From positions 8,264,694 through 8,328,693 of the forward strand of contig OZ025224.1 of NCBI GenBank assembly GCA_964019055.1: DNA of 64,000 nucleotides, written 5' to 3'. The DNA comes from Anthopleura xanthogrammica. Lineage: Eukaryota; Cnidaria; Anthozoa; Actiniaria; Actiniidae. This document shows, piece after piece, positions 21,922 through 34,347 of this stretch. Positions within the stretch are counted from its first letter, which is position 1. Every line of letters starts with the position of its first letter. A program made the translations under genes and the position numbers. The notes under the pieces were generated by a model. The model saw only the letters and a program-made list of their open reading frames with translations, did no database searches and was not told where the DNA came from.

Positions 21922-24900
21922 ATGGCGGACAAGAAGAATGAAGCTGACGGAGAGCAAAGGGTTTTACGCGTTAATCAGGTAAAAATATCCCAAAACTATG
22001 CTAAAAACACCTCAAATCAAATCCTGGAATTTAAATTGATGAATTTCTTTTCTTTTTAGCTGGATGCAACGCTTCTGGATGGAGAAATTGTCAATGTTTT
22101 GCGAAGTCAGTTGTCAAAGGCCTTCAAATTTTTCCACGTGAGTGAAAGTTTTACCTGAACAAACAACATTATCTATTTAAAAGTATAAAAGTTGAATTGA
22201 TTAAAGAAATTTTGTTTTGGAAATTAAAGACTTTTCTCTGCTATATTTATAATTTCCCCGCTTTTTTTAAAGAAAAAATGGTGTCTTTGGTTTCCTGACA
22301 CAGGGTGACCATGAAACATTTTTGGGTTTTAATTTATGTTGTGAATGTATTGTAGGCTGGAATGCTGTCAAAGATAGAACCTGAACTCAATGCTGTAATG
22401 AGAGCTGTGATTTGGAGGGTAGGTATGCTTTATTGGTTAAAGGGTGTATACAGTTGAACCTCTTCACAATGGCCACAGTTGGGACAAAATCTTGTGGCCG
22501 TTGTGGAGAGGTGTCTGTTGTGGAGAGGTGTCTGTTGTGGAGAGGTGGCCATTGTGGAGAGGTGTCTGTTGTGGAGAGGTGTCTGTTGTGGAGAGGTGTC
22601 TGTTGTGGAGAGGTGTCTGTTGTGGAGAGGTGTCTGTTGTGGAGAGGTGGCTGTTGTGGAGAGGTGTCTGTTGTGGAGAGGTGTCTGTTGTGGAGAGGTG
22701 TCTGTTGTGGAGAGGTGGCCATTGTGGAGAGGTTTCAGTCACAGTGTATACATGTATGAATTTATTGGTAACTGGGACAGATTTACTGGCCATTGGGTAG
22801 ATGTGGCCATTAGAGGGAGATGGCTTTTTTCAACCCTGAAACAATCTCTGGGCTTACAATGTATCTAAGTCAAGGCACAGCGTAATCATAGATCAAACCC
22901 TGAAACAACCTCTGGGCTGATCTAGTCATTGGCACGGCTAACTCACAGACATTATTTTATCAACAGTTTTCTGTTTATAACAAGGGATCCACTATTGGAC
23001 AACAAATGCTTAATATGAAATACAGTAAGTGAATCTTGTATTCTGTTCCAATAATATATTAAAAAAGGTTTCAAGAACAGGCAGATAAACAGGCCCATCT
23101 ACCCCCTCTGATTATATGACCTTACTACGAGTGCTCCAGAGGCATGACCAAGAGGAGAGCCCAGGGCCTCCCCATCCTATTGGTAGCTTTTTTTTAGCAT
23201 GCTTGATAGCAAAGAGATAAGCTTATTGTGACAGAGCATAAAAGTGTCACAATTCTTAAGTTGAGTAGTCAAGTAATAAGTTTATGTAACTTGCAATGTT
23301 CACAGCTCAGACTAGTTTACTATCTTGTTTTCTTTATTTATACTTTTATATTTTAATTTACAAGATGAACCCATGAGTTCTGCACAAAAGATTGTATTTG
23401 GTGTTGTGATGATTGGAGGAAAATATCTTCAAGATAGAAGCACTGAAATAAAGAATGTTATGAGAAAATATGGAGACTTTACATCAGTAAGTAATGGGGA
23501 ATACTTGGTTTTTCAAGGGTTGAATTGCAGTAAGTTATTGCAAGTTGTCTTCACATTTCATGTGAAGGGTTAAAAGAGTTAGAGATTTTGCAAAATCCCA
23601 ATCCCATGGATAAATCCTAGCTATTCTCAGCGAATGAATTCCCATTTACCTAAGCCAAAAAAGGTGAATCCCAGCTCTGACCCATTTTACCCCTTTTCAG
23701 GACCCCTTTTTAAACCCAGAATTGTATGATGATTGAGTGTTGAGTGTGATGGTCTGGGTGAGTGTAGTCTTCAGTAAGACTGTTGTTGGTGGTGACTGAC
23801 ATCAGGTAAGAGAGAGGATTGAATAAAGTGAAGGGTTTGAACCTAGAATCATATGATAAATAATGTCAGTGGAGAATCTTTCTGAAGGGTAACTGTTACC
23901 TTGGTGATCACACTCAATGCACAAATCTTTTGTAAATAATTGAAGATTAATTTTTGTTTAATTCAATCAATAGTTCTGGAAGTTCATTCAAGTATTGGAA
24001 AAGATTGTACAAGTAGCTTCATTGGTAAACTTCTTGGTTTTCATTCAGAAGGGAAGGTATGTGTTACAGCACTTTTCATATTTCTGTGTTGTTATTTTGA
24101 GCACTGATGAATGTTTTTCTATCTGGTTTAGATTTCAGTCTCTTTTGGAAAGGTTTCTAGGAATTCACCATGTGTTTGAGAAAAGACAGTCAGTTAGACA
24201 GGTATGAAAATGTAACCAAAGCTTATGAGTCTTCTGTAATTACAATGGCATTTAACCCTCTCACTCCCAAAGGGCCCCAGGAATGAACTGCCCTAATAGA
24301 CCATTTTCAAGATGTGCGAGCGCTTTCAATATCCTAGGTGCAGACATGATCTTGAGGCATTTTTGGGCAGAGTCAATAGTGCGAGTGATCTTGCCCGGAA
24401 ATGCCACTTTTTCATGTCTGCGCCTGATATATTTTTGAAAGCCCTCACGCATCTCGAAAAATGGTCTTTTGCCCAAGAGGTTCTACAAAATATATTAGAG
24501 TTTTGGGGTAACTCTGTCATAACAAGAATAAATTTGAAATTGTAGGATTTCAGGGTTAACAATAGTAAAAAAGTTTATTCTTCAATAAAAAGACTTTATC
24601 ATAATACTGTACTATTTACAATTGAATACCAAAATTTGAAACAAGAAAAATCATCTTAAAATGGAAGTGAAATGGCACTCTTGGGAGTTAGAGAGTTAGC
24701 ACAGCTTTATCAAAAAAGGTTGATATACAGTAGCTGAACCCATGACTTGAACCCATGACCTGGCGCCCAACAGATGGGTGCCCAACCAACTGAGCCAACC
24801 AGGAACCTAACATATTCTTTTTTCTTTTTTTCACAGGTCAGCTTTGAATTTATGACAAGGGAGCTTCTCTGGCATGGCTTTGCAGTAAGAAAATAATTTT

Positions 24901-25709
24901 GTCGAATTTTTTAGCTGTAGATGATTATTTTTCTGCTCTTATAACCTTTTTTGCCGTGTAAGTTAAACAAATTGATTAAATTTTTATCTTTCTTTTTCCA
25001 GGAATTTCTTTTCTTTTTACTGCCGTTAATTAATATACGTAAAATCAAGAACCTTATTGTACGGCAGTTCACCCGACCAACATTAGGTAGCCGACGGGGG
25101 GTGACGGTAGCTTACCATGAGTGTGGTATTTGTGGAGAGTCGCCTACTGCACCACATCAAGGTGCATGTGACCATGTGTTCTGCTATTATTGTATTAAGG
25201 TAAGAAATAAGATGATCCTTGAAATTTTTATCGAACCCTGAAACAACTTCTGGGGTGATGTTAGTCAGCCAGGGAATGGCTAACTCACAAATCAAATTGG
25301 CAAACTCTGGGAATCAAACCTGAGACTCTATAGACCAATATCATGCTAGCGTGACATAAAATATTTTATTTACAAGAAAAAAGAGTTTACTATCAAATTT
25401 GTCACATCCATAATAGTAAAATTGCAAAGTTTCGCATGAAATTCAAGTAGATGGATGGCAAAGATTTGCTTTATATAGTTCTTTATATACATCACATACT
25501 TTAACTTTTTCTCTCTGGTTTTTCTCCATTTGGCTAAACATCGAAGCGTGCTGTGATTGGTTGGTTTGTGCTTGGATTATATGGTTTGTGTTCTGTTGTT
25601 TCAGGGTAACAGCTTAGCAGATTCATCATTTCCATGTCCATTGTGTGGGACATCTGTTGGAGAAGATATACACCCAGTGGAATGCACTGTAGCTTTGCAA
25701 GTGAAATGA
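21922..25709 (+). CDS. PEX2: Peroxisome biogenesis factor 2 (peroxin-2), RING-type E3 ligase
   Basis: PEX2 forms, with PEX10 and PEX12, the peroxisomal membrane ubiquitin-ligase channel that recycles the import receptor PEX5. Exons: 21922-21978, 22060-22137, 22356-22418, 22967-23024, 23365-23486, 23974-24056, 24132-24201, 24837-24884, 25002-25199 and 25605-25709. All are GT-AG with consistent phases, giving 293 residues; human PEX2 has 305. The N-terminal RVLRVNQLDA, the middle block around VNFLVFIQKGR / LLGIHHVFEKR and ELLWHGFAEFLFFLLPLIN are family signatures covering the membrane-embedded region. The C-terminal RING finger has all eight ligands: C234, C237, C249, H251, C254, C257, C270 and C273. 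The start ATG follows a short leader in AAACATGGCG context. The gene looks intact and functional. Confidence 0.97.
22494..22732 (+). repeat. 17-bp minisatellite, ~14 copies, in PEX2 intron 3
   Basis: Unit GTGTCTGTTGTGGAGAG, with a variant GTGGCCATTGTGGAGAG interspersed, runs for 239 bases. Its open frames on both strands are artefacts of the 17-base period. Copy number is likely polymorphic. Confidence 0.9.
22830..22950 (+). repeat. ~63-bp dispersed repeat, two copies, in PEX2 intron 3
   Basis: AACCCTGAAACAATCTCTGG and CAAACCCTGAAACAACCTCT units, the second followed by GGCACGGCTAACTCACAGAC. It ends just before the PEX2 exon 4 acceptor at 22967. Same family as at 6.1 and 21.6 kb. Confidence 0.7.
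24253..24698. mobile_element. MITE-like element with terminal inverted repeats, in PEX2 intron 7
   Basis: Begins TAACCCTCTCACTCCCA and ends TGGGAGTTAGAGAGTTA, inverted repeats of about 17 bases. Sub-terminal blocks also pair: CGCTTTCAATATC / GATATATTTTTGAAAGC and GCAGACATGA / TCATGTCTGC. About 446 bases, with no transposase ORF. Confidence 0.65.
24735..24805 (-). mobile_element. tRNA-derived SINE head fragment
   Basis: Read on the minus strand it contains an A-box-like TGGCTCAGTTGG and, at tRNA-like spacing, a B-box-like GGTTCAAGTC. These are the RNA polymerase III internal promoter elements. The acceptor and T stems do not pair properly, so this is a decayed SINE head rather than a tRNA gene. 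It lies in PEX2 intron 7 beside the MITE-like element. Confidence 0.6.
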
Positions 25710-25737
25710 TCATAGCAATAATGTGATATATTCTGGA

Positions 25738-26160
25738 AAAACACGAGAGGTGTCAGAGAATTGTGGAAGTCCTGCAACTACTAACATTTGAGGAGGGGAC
25801 ACTTTCTTCAACAAAAAGAAAGGACTTGTGATGCACTGATATGGCAGAAATCAAGTCCCATTTTCTGAATAAAACTACGAGAGAAATCAGAGAACTGTGG
25901 ACTGCAACTACTAACATAGGGGACAGTCATGAAACACTTTCTTCAACAAAAAGAAAGTACTTGTGATACACTGATATGGCAGAAAACAAGTCTTACTATC
26001 TGCATAAAACCGCAAGAGAAATCAGAGAACTGTGGACTGCAACTACAGTACTAACATAGTGGACAGTCATGAAATACTTTCTTCAACAAAAAGAAAGGAC
26101 TTGTGATGCACTGATATGGCAGAAAACAAGTCCCACTTTCTGCATAAAACCACAAGAGGT
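25738..26160 (+). repeat. ~135-140-bp tandem repeat, about three copies, downstream of PEX2
   Basis: Each unit holds ACTTTCTTCAACAAAAAGAA, CTTGTGAT.CACTGATATGG and GAGAAATCAGAGAACTGTGG; the first block begins at about 25801, 25936 and 26076. It starts roughly 30 bases after the PEX2 stop and so probably lies in the 3' untranslated region. Confidence 0.8.
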
Positions 26161-29100
26161 GAGAGTGTATTGTATGGACTACAAATATGACAAGTGATAA
26201 GACGGCAGAGATACGTACAACACTTGTTTCTCCTCACAAGAAAAGGAAAGATTGTAATTCAGAGATTTTAAATATTTGGTCACAGCATGACAATATCAAA
26301 GACAATAATCATCTTGTTTGTGAAACGATAAAGATGCTAGTGTATGTGCAGTGCTTCATGGAACTCGATACATTGAAGCTTGATGAACAGTATTGAGACA
26401 ATTAAACTGCACAATTGAACAAGGCAGTTGCCGTATGTATATAAAATAGAGGAAAGAAAGAAAGAAAGAAAGCATGAAACCTTCCTATGAAAAGCAAAAC
26501 TGTTTTAAAAACAAACATTCTTGAGAAGGAATGCATGAATCCTTAACATTGGATTTTTCTTGGCAAAATTTAAAGATATCAAAGATACCCAAGATGCAGG
26601 TAATGATATGAAAAAATGTTGTATTGTTGGGGAAAAGTAAGAATTGGGTAAGGGAAATGGGTAACTGTGTGAGATTAAAGAGCCCTGATCAACCTCGTTC
26701 CCATGTTGACAGGGTTGGTATGGGTTTTGGAAAGTCTTGAAAAGTTTTGGGAATTTATAATGGATTTTTCCAGGACCTTGAAAGTTTTTGAAAATAGATT
26801 TTTGGTCCACTAGGCTATGGAAAAGTTATGGATTTTTTGTAGCTTGTTTAGTTTATACCTTGCAAAGAATTGCTTTCGTTGTGAAGTGCCGAAGATTTGC
26901 CAGCACTGTACTTGTGCAGTATTGTTTTGCATTGGTAAATGTATGTTGGATGTTTCATATCCAACTAGGGCCCTACTGAAAACCACATATAGTGATGTAG
27001 GTTCCCTCATTAAAGACTATTATTAGATCCATGAATTTTGCTTTATTTTTGCAATATCTGTGGTTTTGGAAATTTGAGTCAACGGGCTTTGGAAAATTTT
27101 GGAAAAGGTTTGGAAGTTCTCACAGTGGATCAAGTACGAACCCTGGGTTGAGCCCTGACCAGGGGGGATATCATACATAATTATGTTGTTTAAAAAGTTT
27201 TAAAAAGAGCTAACCTGGAAAGAAGGGTTGGGAGATGGGGAATTTCATTTTTAGAATCATTCCTTAAAAATATCCCATTTAGAAGTGGCCAACACGATTG
27301 ACATCAGCATAACATACAAGGGAGAGTCCTGCAGCACAGAACAATAACCTCGAAAACCTAAAGTTTCATAAAAGAATAGTTGAATGCTAAATTTATGAAA
27401 AGTTAATCCTATTAAACCAAGAAATTCCTTTGTACAAAAATATATATTTACCTTTACACTTTCATAGTTTATTCTTTAAAATTCAGCATTATATAATATA
27501 CAAAATAATATTTATTTCATACTTATAAACATCTATAATAATAAACTTAATGAATAACCAAACTTATTTATAATATATCTTTTTTATGTTTTTATATTAT
27601 CAATTTGATAGAATGTAAAGCAGTATGGTTTGATGTCTTCAATATTGTCCTTTCAGTTTACTAACAAAATAACTAATAATAATTTGGAACCTTGAATGAA
27701 ATACTGCTTTAAATAAAAAAAAGGATAAATATTTTAACAGAATTGAGTAGAATTTTTTTCGTAAAATGCATTTTTTTCATTTTGTATTTGACTTTTTTCT
27801 TTTTGAGATTAAGGAGGACTGGTGACTAATTTGTTTCGCATGGAATTGTGGGAACTGTTGTTGGCGATTCTAAAAATTAAACCCACAATCCTTTGCAGGT
27901 TAATTAAGTTCGTTACCAATTTTTTTATTTTTTTTATTTTCAATTCAAAGCGATGTAGTTCGGTCATCTAAACATAGTTAGTTAGATTTCTAGTCGACTT
28001 GACCTGTGTTAAGTAAAAGTTATCAGTAGAACTAGGTGATAATCTCATTTGACAAGGAACTAAGTTTCACCTTTCGACACACCGCCATTAAAGTATGTTT
28101 AGATGATTACGCTATTTTCCCACGGTGTCAATATCAAATATGTTACTAAACCTGGTCATTAGACACCTACTAACACATTGATATCAACATACGACTTTGA
28201 ACGCTAAATTCCAATTCAATCTGTGAGTTAGCGGCCATGCCCTGACTTTGATCAGCCCAGAAGTTGTTTCAAGGTATCGATAAAAATTCGAAGACTACCG
28301 AATTTTAAGCTTGAATAGTTTTGAAACTTGGGCTAATATTGAAAAAAAAATGCAAACATATATAAGTTGGAATTAAACTTTTTTGTAGAAATTTAGGGAG
28401 TTTTTCTTTGTAATTTTCTGTTAAAAGAATCCTGAGAAACAAGTTTTTATACTAATAAATTCAAGTTATTTTCTTGAAAAAAATCTTTCTCGTTTTTCTC
28501 AAACAAGAGCTGATGAAAACATATTAAACGACATAGCTTTACTTCTAATCCACAAATTTTGTTTAAGATCTTTAATATTTCAATATTTTTGTATATATAT
28601 GTGTGCGTATTCGATAAATTTTTTTTGTGAAAAATATTTTGGTGTTTATAAATATATCTATGAATGTGACAGCAGATCTGATGTTCCGTGAAAAAGTTTT
28701 TTACGCCACAATTTGTTGTGAATATGTAGGTATTTTCTTGAATATTTTGTACTCCATTGTCTAAAATAAGCTTCTTATTGTTGCTCTATTTTCCAAATAT
28801 TACTGTAAGAGTATTTTCGAGTTGATATTTTTGGGGAAAAGATTGTTTTTAAGTCATAATTTCTTGAGCGTATGAACAACTGATATGAAGATATTTACTG
28901 GAATATATTCTAAAATAAAAGTCACCTGGTTGCTCTATTTTCCAAATATTAATCTGAGAGTATTTTAGAGTAGATATTTCGTGGGAAAGATTGTAATTAA
29001 GTCAATTTCTTGAGAATACTTAGATGTTTACTGGAATATTTTTTACTCCATTGTCTAAAATATCAATGACTTCCGTTTCAACTTAATCGGCAATATTGTT

Positions 29101-29450
29101 CGAGCGATTGCACCGGCTGGTGTCTAACTAAACATCAATAATACCGTGGGAAATATTATTCGCAACTTGAACTTATGTTATTTCTGTATAGGTGACGTTA
29201 ATCAAAGTTTATTGACTTCAATCATATCCGTGACAGTCAGTCACACGCCACGCCTCAGGTGAACGGTAACAATTGGGTACGAAGGAAAATGGCGTCAAGG
29301 CGCCAAGAAATATGTTCTTTCTTTTCTTAATTTCGTAACCAAGCGCAGACAATCGTGGATAAATTCTTTCCTCGTGGGAATTTTTATTTCGTTCTTAGAG
29401 CCGGCATTACTCTTGGCCAGCCGCGACAAACATATCCACACGCATGCGCA
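26161..29450. other. Gene-free spacer between PEX2 and the MARCH-like gene
   Basis: No ORF has exon-like borders or recognisable similarity. It contains poly-A/T stretches, an inverted copy of the ~63-bp dispersed repeat at 28205-28280, and a tandem repeat at 28.7-29.1 kb. PEX2 and the MARCH-like gene converge here, so both 3' ends lie in or beside this spacer. Confidence 0.6.
28700..29070 (+). repeat. ~150-bp imperfect tandem repeat, about 2.5 copies
   Basis: Recurring blocks are TTGCTCTATTTTCCAAATAT, GAGTATTTT.GAGT.GATATT, TTTCTTGAG and ACTCCATTGTCTAAAATA. They appear in the same order near 28.74, 28.79-28.92 and 28.93-29.06 kb. Confidence 0.7.
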
Positions 29451-32400
29451 TTAAACAACTTGGACTTCAGTTCTTTGGTCTTTAGTTTCGATAGACTTGT
29501 TCGAAGCAGCCAAGTTTTCCTCGCCTTTAACCTTTGTATTATCAGATCTCACAAGAGTCCATTCCTCGTTCAGTGCCATCCATTGCTTGACATACCTGAT
29601 GCTAACCATTAACCAATGATAAAAGAAAGCAAACCCCAACATGGCTCCTAACGCGCCCACCACGTAGAAGATAATACACGGGTTAGAGACACACTTCTGG
29701 CTGCCATCTTTAGCGATAGAAGCGATGTTGAGGGTCAAGGCTACGACGAAGGTCAATAGCCAGATGATGGGTGTTGGCTTCTGATCAGGACGACGCCACT
29801 GTGGAAAGAATACAGGAATAAATAATGCGTAGAAAAGAATGGAAAATAGATAGCTAAAAGAAAGAATATTCTCTCTGCTGTCACTCCCTGTCTTATACGC
29901 GTGGGAAAAAGGAAGCTTTAGAGCTTAGTGGTGCCTGATGCGATGTATGATACGATGGAGAATTGAAGTGGCCATTTAAGTGATTGGATTAAATAATTAA
30001 TACAGGAAAAGGCTATTTCAGTTTGAAGTATCTGAATGAAGGAAATGGAAAAAAAAATATTATAGTATGAGCCACAAGGAAGACGATCCCAGTGATCCTA
30101 AATCAATTCGTAAGCGATTAGAGTATTTGGATTAAACTATTAAAAACAGGAAAATATCTTATATTTGGCTATTAATGAATTCACTAATCGGAAGAGTTCG
30201 ATTACAAACAATTGTCTTTATCGATGTTCCTCTTTCTATCTGTGCTTTTTTTTTCTTATTATTTGTTTGTTTGGTAATTTCTTTTGAATTTTTTTGTTTT
30301 GTTTTGTGTCTTTTTGCTTTGTTGTTGTTGTTGCTATTGTTTTTGTTTGATTTTTTTGTTTTTGTTGTTTTTTTGCAAAAAATTAAGTACGTGTAGATAG
30401 AAGTATAACTGGAAATTAAGGCGAAAGTTACCGCATAACGTAACAATACTATTAAAAAGAAAAGAAAGGAACAACAGGACTAAAAAAACGAGACAAGTGA
30501 AGAGAAGAAATGAGAAAAGGAAAGGGAAGAGGAGAGGAGAAGAGAGAGGAGAGGAGAAGAGAGAAGTGAAACTGAGAAGAGTATATAGATTGATTCTTCA
30601 TGGCTAAATCCAAAAATAGCAACAATGTAGTCAGATTTCTTTACGGTTTAGTATTTCTATCTTATCTTAAGCCAGATAGCCCTGTCGTTATCATACTCGT
30701 CACTCCACGACATATTGCAGTAATACTAACTCACCTTCTTAAGAGGTTTTGTCTTACGATGAACAGAAAAATTATACAAACACAGCTCGCATTTTGTCTT
30801 AACACATCGTTTCAGCCAGTCCATTAGACATGAATGATGAACGTATTTGACTGTTCCAGTACATAGACATGGACTTATGAGTATCTCCGACTCATTCCCA
30901 CAATGACAGATCCTACATGTGTCTTCTTCCAAATCAATATCGTAATCTTGGTATTCCTGTATGATTTCTACATGATCTGATAAATCAATAGAAACACTAT
31001 GGCTTGTACTCTCTTTATCTGTAGATGTATTGTCTCTGCTATCACCGGTATTCCGAATATCTATAGCTGACATTTGAGGCTCTCGCAAAGCTGGATTTCT
31101 CCGTGAGTCTGCCAAATCCAATTCAAATATTTCTCCTTCGCTTTTAAAGGATTTTTCTTTATCAATTCCTTCTTTAGTTCTTGGAATTATATTCTCCATT
31201 TTGGTTTGAAATGTTATTTCTAAATCCGAAGATTCCTCAGCATTTGAAACGCACTCTGTGAGCGACTGTTCGTCGTTGCTGCTGCTGTTACTTGCTGTCA
31301 TTTCGTTTGAGTATAAATCTTTGTCCAAATCATTCTGTGTTACTCCAGCATCATCAGCGGGGCAATCCGTCGTTATTTCGTCCGTCAAAGGCTTACATTC
31401 GCTGTCAGAATCAATTTTCGTGGTATTTTTATCATATTCTGTGTGAACTTGCTGGATTTCTTGCGTCTTTTCCATGACCTCACCATCAAAATCCGTGTTG
31501 CCGTCTTCGCTAGCCATCAGTCCTTGTAACTCTAAGAGCGTCGAACCAGATTGCCTTCTCGAATAACCTAAATACCAATCCAGAATTAGCACACCTCACA
31601 AATATTCATATCAAATACATATCTCTATAATCTAGAACATCAATGGAGGACAGACACTAACCCAAATATTAATCTCATCCTAAGAAGCTACGTTTTAGAC
31701 AGCGAAGCGTAACAATCACTGAACTAACACAAGGCTAATATCAACACAATTTGATCTATGAGAGCCTTGGTCCTTGTTATTATTAAGCCAGTAAACGAAG
31801 CACAACTTTGTACGTCTTGTACAAGTTTATCTGGCGTTCTGTTTGATTAGCAAAATCATTACTCTACAAACATTTGTTTAGGACACGTGCAGCGTAATTT
31901 GGAAGCTTTCCAGACGAAAGATGTGACGTCTTAGGGACCTGTTCGTTATCTATATCCCAATGCAGAGTAAAGCTTTTAAAAAATTATTGAAATAATTTAC
32001 ATATTTTTTGAAGGAATCATAAAAAAAATTCATCAAAATTGCTTGATTTTTGGAATTTAAACAGCTTAAAAAAATTGTAAAAAGTCTTGCCGAATTGTCT
32101 CTAAAGGCTTCGGAATTGACTAAGTTATTATTGCAGCCAGTGAAATATCGGTTGACCTTTTATGCCTATAATTATGTAATGACAATTAATGATGCAACGC
32201 CCATCCATCTGTAGAGCCGCGGGTATGGCAGCAAGAGGCCATCGAATACAGACAGACTTATTTTGGATTTACTTGCGGAACACCTTAGGATGTCTCTTTT
32301 GAACTCGAGAAAGGTCAAAGACTTCTACATGTATTTAGGCATGGAAGCTTCAAAAGATAGCCCAGAGAACAAGGTCTATCAGTAAGGAATGACACTCTAA

Positions 32401-34347
32401 TGCCAAATAATCTCACCCAGGATTAACGAAAAAACAACAAAGGAAGAAAGTTTTTATCAGATAAATTTCGTGATTTAAGCAGCTGGGGTTGATTTGAAAT
32501 AATAGAAAATTGCCATGCCCTCCTCAGACGTTTTAAGCTGGTTTCTTTCCAAGCGGAAAGTCACTGAAGTGTTTAACGCGTCTGCCCAGAGGCGTAAAAA
32601 TGGCGGGAACTCAAAATCACGTAAATAATGTCAAAACCTTATAGATTTTCAATACGTTTTTTCCTCTTTTAGTTGTCCGGCATTATCAGAAAGCTATACT
32701 TAAAAATGCAGATACAATAGCTATAAACTATATTCTTACTTTCAAATTTTAGTGCTTGACGCGCTTGGTTACGACTGAGCCAATAAAGGCGGGAACGGAA
32801 CATCACGAAACTTCTCGTTTTTTTCTTTGGCAAATGTTTACGCGTATCTTAGCAACGGCTCCGATATCCTTTTCACTATTTTTTACATTCTTAGTTTTAT
32901 TTGTCATTATAGTTATTGGTTTTATTGTAAAACTTTGCAGGAGCTAAAACTACAAGATCAAACTCTGTAAACTAAATATGTTCACTAAAGCAAGGCAAAC
33001 TTCACGAAATGACGCCATTTTTTTGACCTTGTCATTGTTTTTGCTTAAGTATTTTGGATTGTTTACTTGACAACGTTTATGTGTGAATCTGTACTTTTTT
33101 GAGCTAAGAACTGAAGAAAAACTCGTTATTGCATTACAATGAAGCGAAATTAAAGAGATAAACGATGAAAATATCTAAACGAAAATGAAATGTGAAGAGT
33201 TTTTCCCCCTCGTAAGGCTAAACTAAACGGATAGCAGAAAAGGATCTTAGCAATCCAGTAGGAAAAAAGCCTTCCTAGTCAATCTATTTATAATTTTGAT
33301 TAAAAAAAAAAAGAAATTTCCAAGTTTAATGCAAAATTATGATAAAAAAACTGCTTCTGCAGGAGCCAGTATTTTTTGTCGTTTTGTACTGTAAAGCCTG
33401 GTTTTCACTAGCGACGCAAGCACAGTTGCAAGCACAAAACACAAGCAGTACTGCCGTTTTCACTACGATGCAAGCACAAGCGCAGGCACAAACGCAAGCA
33501 CAAGTATCAAAATTTGATGATCCTGGGCTTGTGCTTGTGCTTGCGCCTGTGCTTGCCTCGCTAGTGAAAACTAGGCTTAAACGACCGAGAATTTTTTGAA
33601 GCATTGCTATATGTTCTTCCAGGCGTAATCACTAGTAAGCCATTTTGTTTTTCCTTTTTCAAGTTAAACCAAAAAGATTGCTACATAATATGTATTAAGT
33701 TCGATATTTTGATTATCCTGGCGTCTTTCATACCAGTTCCTTAGATTAACTACTTTGATATATGGAGGAGTATCGGAATACGAAGATTTCTGTCAAGGCT
33801 ATGGCGCCAGTTTTTTTCGAGCATACTTTTAGGTTTTATCCTAAGGCATAGCATAGCCTATAACAGTTAATATTTATAAACACTGGCATTGTATGTGAAC
33901 TCTTCCTTTAACGCGGCAAAGCTAGTAACCCCTCCCAAGATTTCTGCAAATTTTTCTAATATAATAATTATTCGCAAGCTCTTATTTTGATAAGCAATCA
34001 AAATCTTAACTGCATTGGGGAAAAAACTGATATCAAAGATGTTTTCTATAATGAAAGCCAAGGCCAAGGCAACTGCACGTAGGTTTCCGGTAAAATGCTA
34101 ATTAAAAACAAGAAATATTGTGATTCTTGAGTTCAAAGGTTTCAAAAACTGCAGCAATGAATAAAAGGCAAACAAGAAACCAATTATCGAGCTAAAACAA
34201 TCCAGAATTTCATTATTTGTTCGCTCAAAGCAAAATAGGAAAATATCACGCAAAAGGGACAAATCGAGTCGACTTACCAAAATGGCCGATTTTTCCAAAT
34301 GGCTTTTTATAATTTTTCCCCATTTGCTTGTATCCAAAATCAGCCAT
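29451..34347 (-). CDS. MARCH1/8-like membrane-associated RING-CH E3 ubiquitin ligase
   Basis: MARCH ligases ubiquitinate membrane proteins to direct endocytosis and lysosomal sorting. Minus-strand exons are 34347-34278, 31567-30735 and 29798-29451. Junctions are GT-AG, phases 1 and 0 fit, and the total is 416 residues. The RINGv domain (about 239-287) shows the C4HC3 order: CRIC at 241-244, CLC, HHSC and CELC at 283-286. It continues into KPLKKW, matching the KPLRKW junction of MARCH1/8. Two membrane spans follow at about 311-331 and 343-368, then a hydrophilic tail. Residues 25-235 are an acidic, Ser/Thr-rich, probably disordered region, making it longer than human MARCH8 (291 residues). The 23-codon first exon (MADFGYKQMGKNYKKPFGK) was assigned from its ATG, its strong donor GTAAGT and the phase match. 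If it is wrong, the protein would start at the internal MASEDG. Confidence 0.87.
33392..33580. mobile_element. Foldback MITE-like element in intron 1 of the MARCH-like gene
   Basis: TAAAGCCTGGTTTTCACTAG at the left pairs with CTAGTGAAAACTAGGCTTA at the right. The interior is a run of GCAAGCACA-type hexamers on one arm and their complement on the other, so the ~190-base unit can fold almost end to end. No ORF of its own. Confidence 0.75.

Noticed and set aside
22387..22868. Several overlapping 110-130-residue frames on both strands
   Set aside because: 17-bp minisatellite artefacts lying within PEX2 intron 3.
24735..24805. Functional tRNA gene
   Set aside because: A and B boxes are present, but the acceptor and T stems do not pair, so it is a SINE fragment.
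27960..29160. Possible ~1.2-kb element bounded by TCTAAACATA / CTAACTAAACATCAA and CCCACGGT / ACCGTGGG
   Set aside because: The matching words do not extend into a consistent pair of terminal inverted repeats.
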